A stretch of 8,631 bases of DNA from the NCBI GenBank assembly GCA_021443405.1, contig JABUUA010000071.1, positions 1 to 8,631 of the forward strand. The letters are read 5' to 3'. Numbering within the stretch: position 1 is the first letter of the stretch; every line of letters starts with the position of its first letter. The DNA is from Bacteroidaceae bacterium (GTDB lineage Bacteria > Bacteroidota > Bacteroidia > Bacteroidales > Bacteroidaceae). Below the pieces are notes generated by a model that had not been told where the DNA came from, did not search any database, and saw only the letters and a list, made by a program, of their open reading frames with translations. Positions 5,735-8,631 of the stretch are shown piece by piece. The translations under genes were made by a program, and so were the position numbers.

Positions 5735-7757
5735 GCGCGAAGATTTCAATAAAATGGCGCAAGAGGCCCGCGGCGAACTGATTGCAGGCCATCTCACAAG
5801 CATGCTTCGGATACTCGGAGATATGGCAACAGCCATCAATGCCCAAGAACTCGCCTCAAAGGTCAACGATATTGCTGACGACTACAACCGCATACTTTCC
5901 TTTGTGGCAACGGGCGGAACCGACCCCAAACGTAACGAGCAATACGAGCGAATTAAGCGACATGCACTCAACCTTCTGCAATCGATTCGCCGTCAGTATC
6001 GGCTGAACACCAGCAACGACACTTATACGCGAATCCATAGTAGTTACGCGCTCAAACCTCAAGAGAACGTATTTGACCTTATATATAATTGGAAAGATAC
6101 GGAACCGCTGTCCTATCAAGACGCTATCTTTGAACTGTTGTGGACCGCTCCTTCTTTCAACAATTACCAAGAACAGCAAACACGTCTCTTGCTATGTACG
6201 CTGAAGAAACCGGCGCTACAATACGCGATTAGCGCCATCGTCGTTTCTTTGGTTGAGTATTTTGATGTCGCCAAATTAAGGATTTTATTAGAATATTGCA
6301 CTGACGACATTACGGAGTCTGTGCGCGCAAGAGCCTTGGTCGGCTTGATATTAGTCATTGTTGTGCATGACGATTTGATTGCGCTCTTCCCTACTCTTCA
6401 GCAAACCATTGACCAGTTGTCCTTACAAACGGCACTGACCATCGTTCAGCGAGATTTAATTCTTACCGCGTATTCCGAAGAGGTCCGGGAAAAAATCACG
6501 CGTGACATCCTTCCGCGCCTTAAGTCCATTCAGGAGAAACAGCAGAAACAAGAGAACGATCAGCCTGTCGTCGTACAGCTGAGCTTTCAACAACTGGCGA
6601 GAGAACTCCTGGATTTGCAGATTCTTCTCGAGAATAACGGCGCCGACAACGCCTTCTCGGCCTTTCAACCTTACGAACATATCCCGTTCATGAGCCGACC
6701 TTGCCATTGGTTGGCGCCTTTCCAACAGCAACGTCCCGAAGCCTCTAACGAGGAGATGTTGCACGACAAACCTATCAGCGATGTCGAGAAATACGTATTG
6801 TCCGCCCTCCTCGACCACAGCAACGACGAACAACGAGAAGAACTAAAGGAGCACTTGGAACTATTAACGCCATCGACCGATTCATCGCAAGACCATCTGT
6901 TGTCCGCTCAACAAGCCTTCCGTCGTTTCTTCCTTCAATCGCCATGGAAAGAAGAAATGCCCGAAGTACTGCGGACAAACACTACTTATTTATTAGACAA
7001 TCCTCTTTTGCGAGAAAAGCTGGCCGACGATTCGTCCTATTTATGGCATATAGGTTCGCTATTACTAAAGTTCCGACAATACAAAGAAGCCTATCACCAT
7101 CTGGAAACCATTGTACAACCGTCTGCCGAAGTCTTGGCGAAGATGGGCGAGTGTCAGAAAGCACTGGAAGAATCGAAGAAAGCCTTACGCCTCTACCAGC
7201 AGGCAGAATTGCTTGCCCCGGATGATGTGAACATACTGAGACACTTAGATGATCTCTACGACAAATTCGATATGTTTGAGGAACGACTGGCTAACTTGTT
7301 ACACTTACGGGAACTCACCAACGAATCCGACACCACCGGAGACATCGGAGAATGCCTCTGTTCACTGGGACGTTACGACGAAGCCATCCAAGAATTTTAC
7401 AAACTCGACTTTGAGTTCGGCAACGAAATTTTGGCACTGCGGGAATTAGCCCCCACGTTCCTCCGAATGGGCGATGCCGAGCGATCTTTGAAAAACAGCC
7501 AACGTCTGTATGAGTTAACCGAGGACGATTTCTATTGGGAAGACTATCTTTGTATGGCGGCGGCACGATGGGCGCTGAACGACACCCAAAACGCTATTGC
7601 TGACTTCACGAAGGCTTGTCAGGAATATGAAGAGATTTGGCCTGAGGTCGAAGACCCCCTTTGCATTCTCGCAAGAATAGAAAAAAACATGCAGCAATAC
7701 GGAAAGACGAAGACCGATTTTCTTCTCCTTCACGACCTGATCGCAAGTCGCTTATAA
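5727..7757 (+). CDS. Large cytoplasmic TPR/helical-repeat protein, function unknown
   Basis: A 676-residue, almost wholly alpha-helical protein without signal peptide or clear membrane helix. Residues 1-100 are helical and polar. Residues about 150-265 look like HEAT-type helix pairs (for example around ALVGLILVIVV, 203-213). A Gln/Lys/Glu-rich linker lies at 268-279. The C-terminal part (about 438-640) contains several TPR-like units, for example LWHIGSLLLKFRQYKEAYHHLE (in two parts: 439-450 and 451-460), GECLCSLGRYDEAIQEFYKL (541-560) and PTFLRMGDAERSLKNSQRLY (576-595). Such proteins usually scaffold complexes; no catalytic motif is visible. ATG 5727 overlaps the lipoprotein stop by 8 nt (ATGATTAA) and is preferred; in-frame ATG 5709 would add six residues. 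It uses TTA and AAA more freely than pgk. It is the last gene of the pgk-linked chain and ends inside the cardiolipin synthase stop. Confidence 0.8.
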   Translation: MIKREDFNKMAQEARGELIAGHLTSMLRILGDMATAINAQELASKVNDIADDYNRILSFVATGGTDPKRNEQYERIKRHALNLLQSIRRQYRLNTSNDTYTRIHSSYALKPQENVFDLIYNWKDTEPLSYQDAIFELLWTAPSFNNYQEQQTRLLLCTLKKPALQYAISAIVVSLVEYFDVAKLRILLEYCTDDITESVRARALVGLILVIVVHDDLIALFPTLQQTIDQLSLQTALTIVQRDLILTAYSEEVREKITRDILPRLKSIQEKQQKQENDQPVVVQLSFQQLARELLDLQILLENNGADNAFSAFQPYEHIPFMSRPCHWLAPFQQQRPEASNEEMLHDKPISDVEKYVLSALLDHSNDEQREELKEHLELLTPSTDSSQDHLLSAQQAFRRFFLQSPWKEEMPEVLRTNTTYLLDNPLLREKLADDSSYLWHIGSLLLKFRQYKEAYHHLETIVQPSAEVLAKMGECQKALEESKKALRLYQQAELLAPDDVNILRHLDDLYDKFDMFEERLANLLHLRELTNESDTTGDIGECLCSLGRYDEAIQEFYKLDFEFGNEILALRELAPTFLRMGDAERSLKNSQRLYELTEDDFYWEDYLCMAAARWALNDTQNAIADFTKACQEYEEIWPEVEDPLCILARIEKNMQQYGKTKTDFLLLHDLIASRL

Positions 7758-8631
7758 CATTCCCTTGACCGACGAGAAAATTCTGCCGCTCATGCGATGA
7801 CTAAGGTTAAACTTCTTCTTGTAGTTATCTTTTGTCAACTGCCAAGAATCTTTTAGGTCTTCATCAAAGATGGCGTTCAACTCACGGGTGGTCTCATCGT
7901 CAAAGATAAAAGCATTCACTTCATAGTCAAACAAAAGGGAGCGGCCGTCGAGATTTGCCGTTCCCACGGTGCAGAACTCCCCATCCACCATCATAATCTT
8001 CGAGTGGTGAAAACCATTCATGTAATACCAAACCTCAGCGCCTCTCTCCATCAATTTCTTCATGTGCAAGGCCGTGACATCGGGCGTAATACGGTTGTCG
8101 TTGCTGTACGAAACCATAAACCTCAGTCGAATGCCTCGCTTCAAAGCCCGATACAAAGCCCGGCGAACCGCCCGGACGCCCGTAGGATACGGATTGACAA
8201 TGCGTATCTCGCTCCGTGCCGCGTCGATACTGGCCACATAAGCATCCACAATTCTTTTGCTGAGCGCCTTAGGCTCTCGGTTGACGACGGTGATTATCTT
8301 GTCGCCCTCCATCTGCTGTGGAGCCTTATACCGGGCAGCGTCCAGTTCTTCTGCGGTTACTTTTGTCCATATCTGCTCAAAGATGTCCTCGTAGGCTTGC
8401 ACTACCGGACCTTGCAACCGCATGTGCATATCGCGCCAAATGCCAGTGCGCTTTGTTCCATGGGCATAATAATCAGCCACATTCATGCCTCCCGTGTAAC
8501 AATACTTCCCGTCCACCACCACAATTTTACGGTGGTCGCGATGCAACATGTGGTTGAGCCAGGGGAAACGCATGGGGTCGAACAGATAAGTGTTTATTCC
8601 CTCGCGGCGCAGACTGTCCAGTTGCGTCTTC
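7752..8631 (-). CDS. cls: Cardiolipin synthase, phospholipase D type, 3' part (N-terminus outside window)
   Basis: Condenses phosphatidylglycerol (or similar lipids) to cardiolipin at the inner membrane. The frame stays open to the window edge, so about 292 C-terminal residues are visible and the N-terminal part, with the expected membrane helices (full family length near 480), lies to the right; the ATG at 8573 is internal. Both HKD signatures are present: H33-R-K35-x4-D40 followed by GKYCYTGGMN, and H209-S-K211-x4-D216 followed by GTANLDGRS (numbering from the first visible residue, Lys at 8630-8628). The segment RIVNPYPTG between them fits the Cls family. All visible catalytic residues are intact. 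Another PLD-superfamily phospholipase is possible but less likely. It converges on the TPR gene with a 6-nt overlap and no terminator between them. Confidence 0.9.
   Translation of the reverse strand, partial: KTQLDSLRREGINTYLFDPMRFPWLNHMLHRDHRKIVVVDGKYCYTGGMNVADYYAHGTKRTGIWRDMHMRLQGPVVQAYEDIFEQIWTKVTAEELDAARYKAPQQMEGDKIITVVNREPKALSKRIVDAYVASIDAARSEIRIVNPYPTGVRAVRRALYRALKRGIRLRFMVSYSNDNRITPDVTALHMKKLMERGAEVWYYMNGFHHSKIMMVDGEFCTVGTANLDGRSLLFDYEVNAFIFDDETTRELNAIFDEDLKDSWQLTKDNYKKKFNLSHRMSGRIFSSVKGML

Overview
The window looks like core chromosome of a member of the Bacteroidota, most likely a Prevotella-like Bacteroidales. Three things point there. The promoters fit the Bacteroidota form (TTTG, 20 bp, TAnnTTTG) rather than -35/-10 boxes. 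Start codons are preceded by A/T-rich sequence or nothing, not by a Shine-Dalgarno. The gene set and protein sequences (nth beside pgk, a lipoprotein with an LASC lipobox, a PLD-type cardiolipin synthase) resemble that group. The genus is an inference; no rRNA or other marker is present.

Layout. Positions 1-118 are non-coding. They hold a 22-bp-periodic tandem repeat (4-65) and a rho-independent terminator (79-107) that would end a rightward gene lying left of the window. A secreted serine hydrolase of the beta-lactamase/class C fold follows on the minus strand (119-1648). A 60-bp intergenic region (1649-1708) carries divergent, overlapping promoters. From it a LOG-family nucleotide-binding protein (1709-2830) and endonuclease III (nth, 2834-3475) run rightward, 3 bp apart. 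pgk (3549-4820) has its own promoter, whose -33 box lies inside the last codons of nth. Two genes overlap in a chain behind pgk: an orphan solute-binding-type lipoprotein (4820-5734, sharing TGATG with the pgk stop) and a large cytoplasmic helical-repeat/TPR protein (5727-7757, overlapping by 8 nt). The last gene is a cardiolipin synthase on the minus strand, cut by the right edge (7752-8631). Its final Leu-stop hexamer TTATAA is the same palindrome that ends the TPR gene.

How the genes may work together. LOG protein (nucleotide metabolism) and Nth (base excision repair) probably share a transcript. Pgk is the glycolytic enzyme and appears to be expressed from its own promoter. The lipoprotein and TPR protein are physically tied to pgk translation, but their role is unknown and no ABC permease or ATPase is present. 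The serine hydrolase and cardiolipin synthase are envelope-related and transcribed separately.

Most of the window is ordinary housekeeping DNA. The parts most worth a second look are the edge repeat, the near-leaderless divergent promoter pair, the pgk-coupled orphan lipoprotein/TPR pair (the lipoprotein has four cysteines spaced exactly 15 residues apart) and the interlocked convergent stops. I see no defence system, CRISPR array, insertion sequence, tRNA or rRNA.
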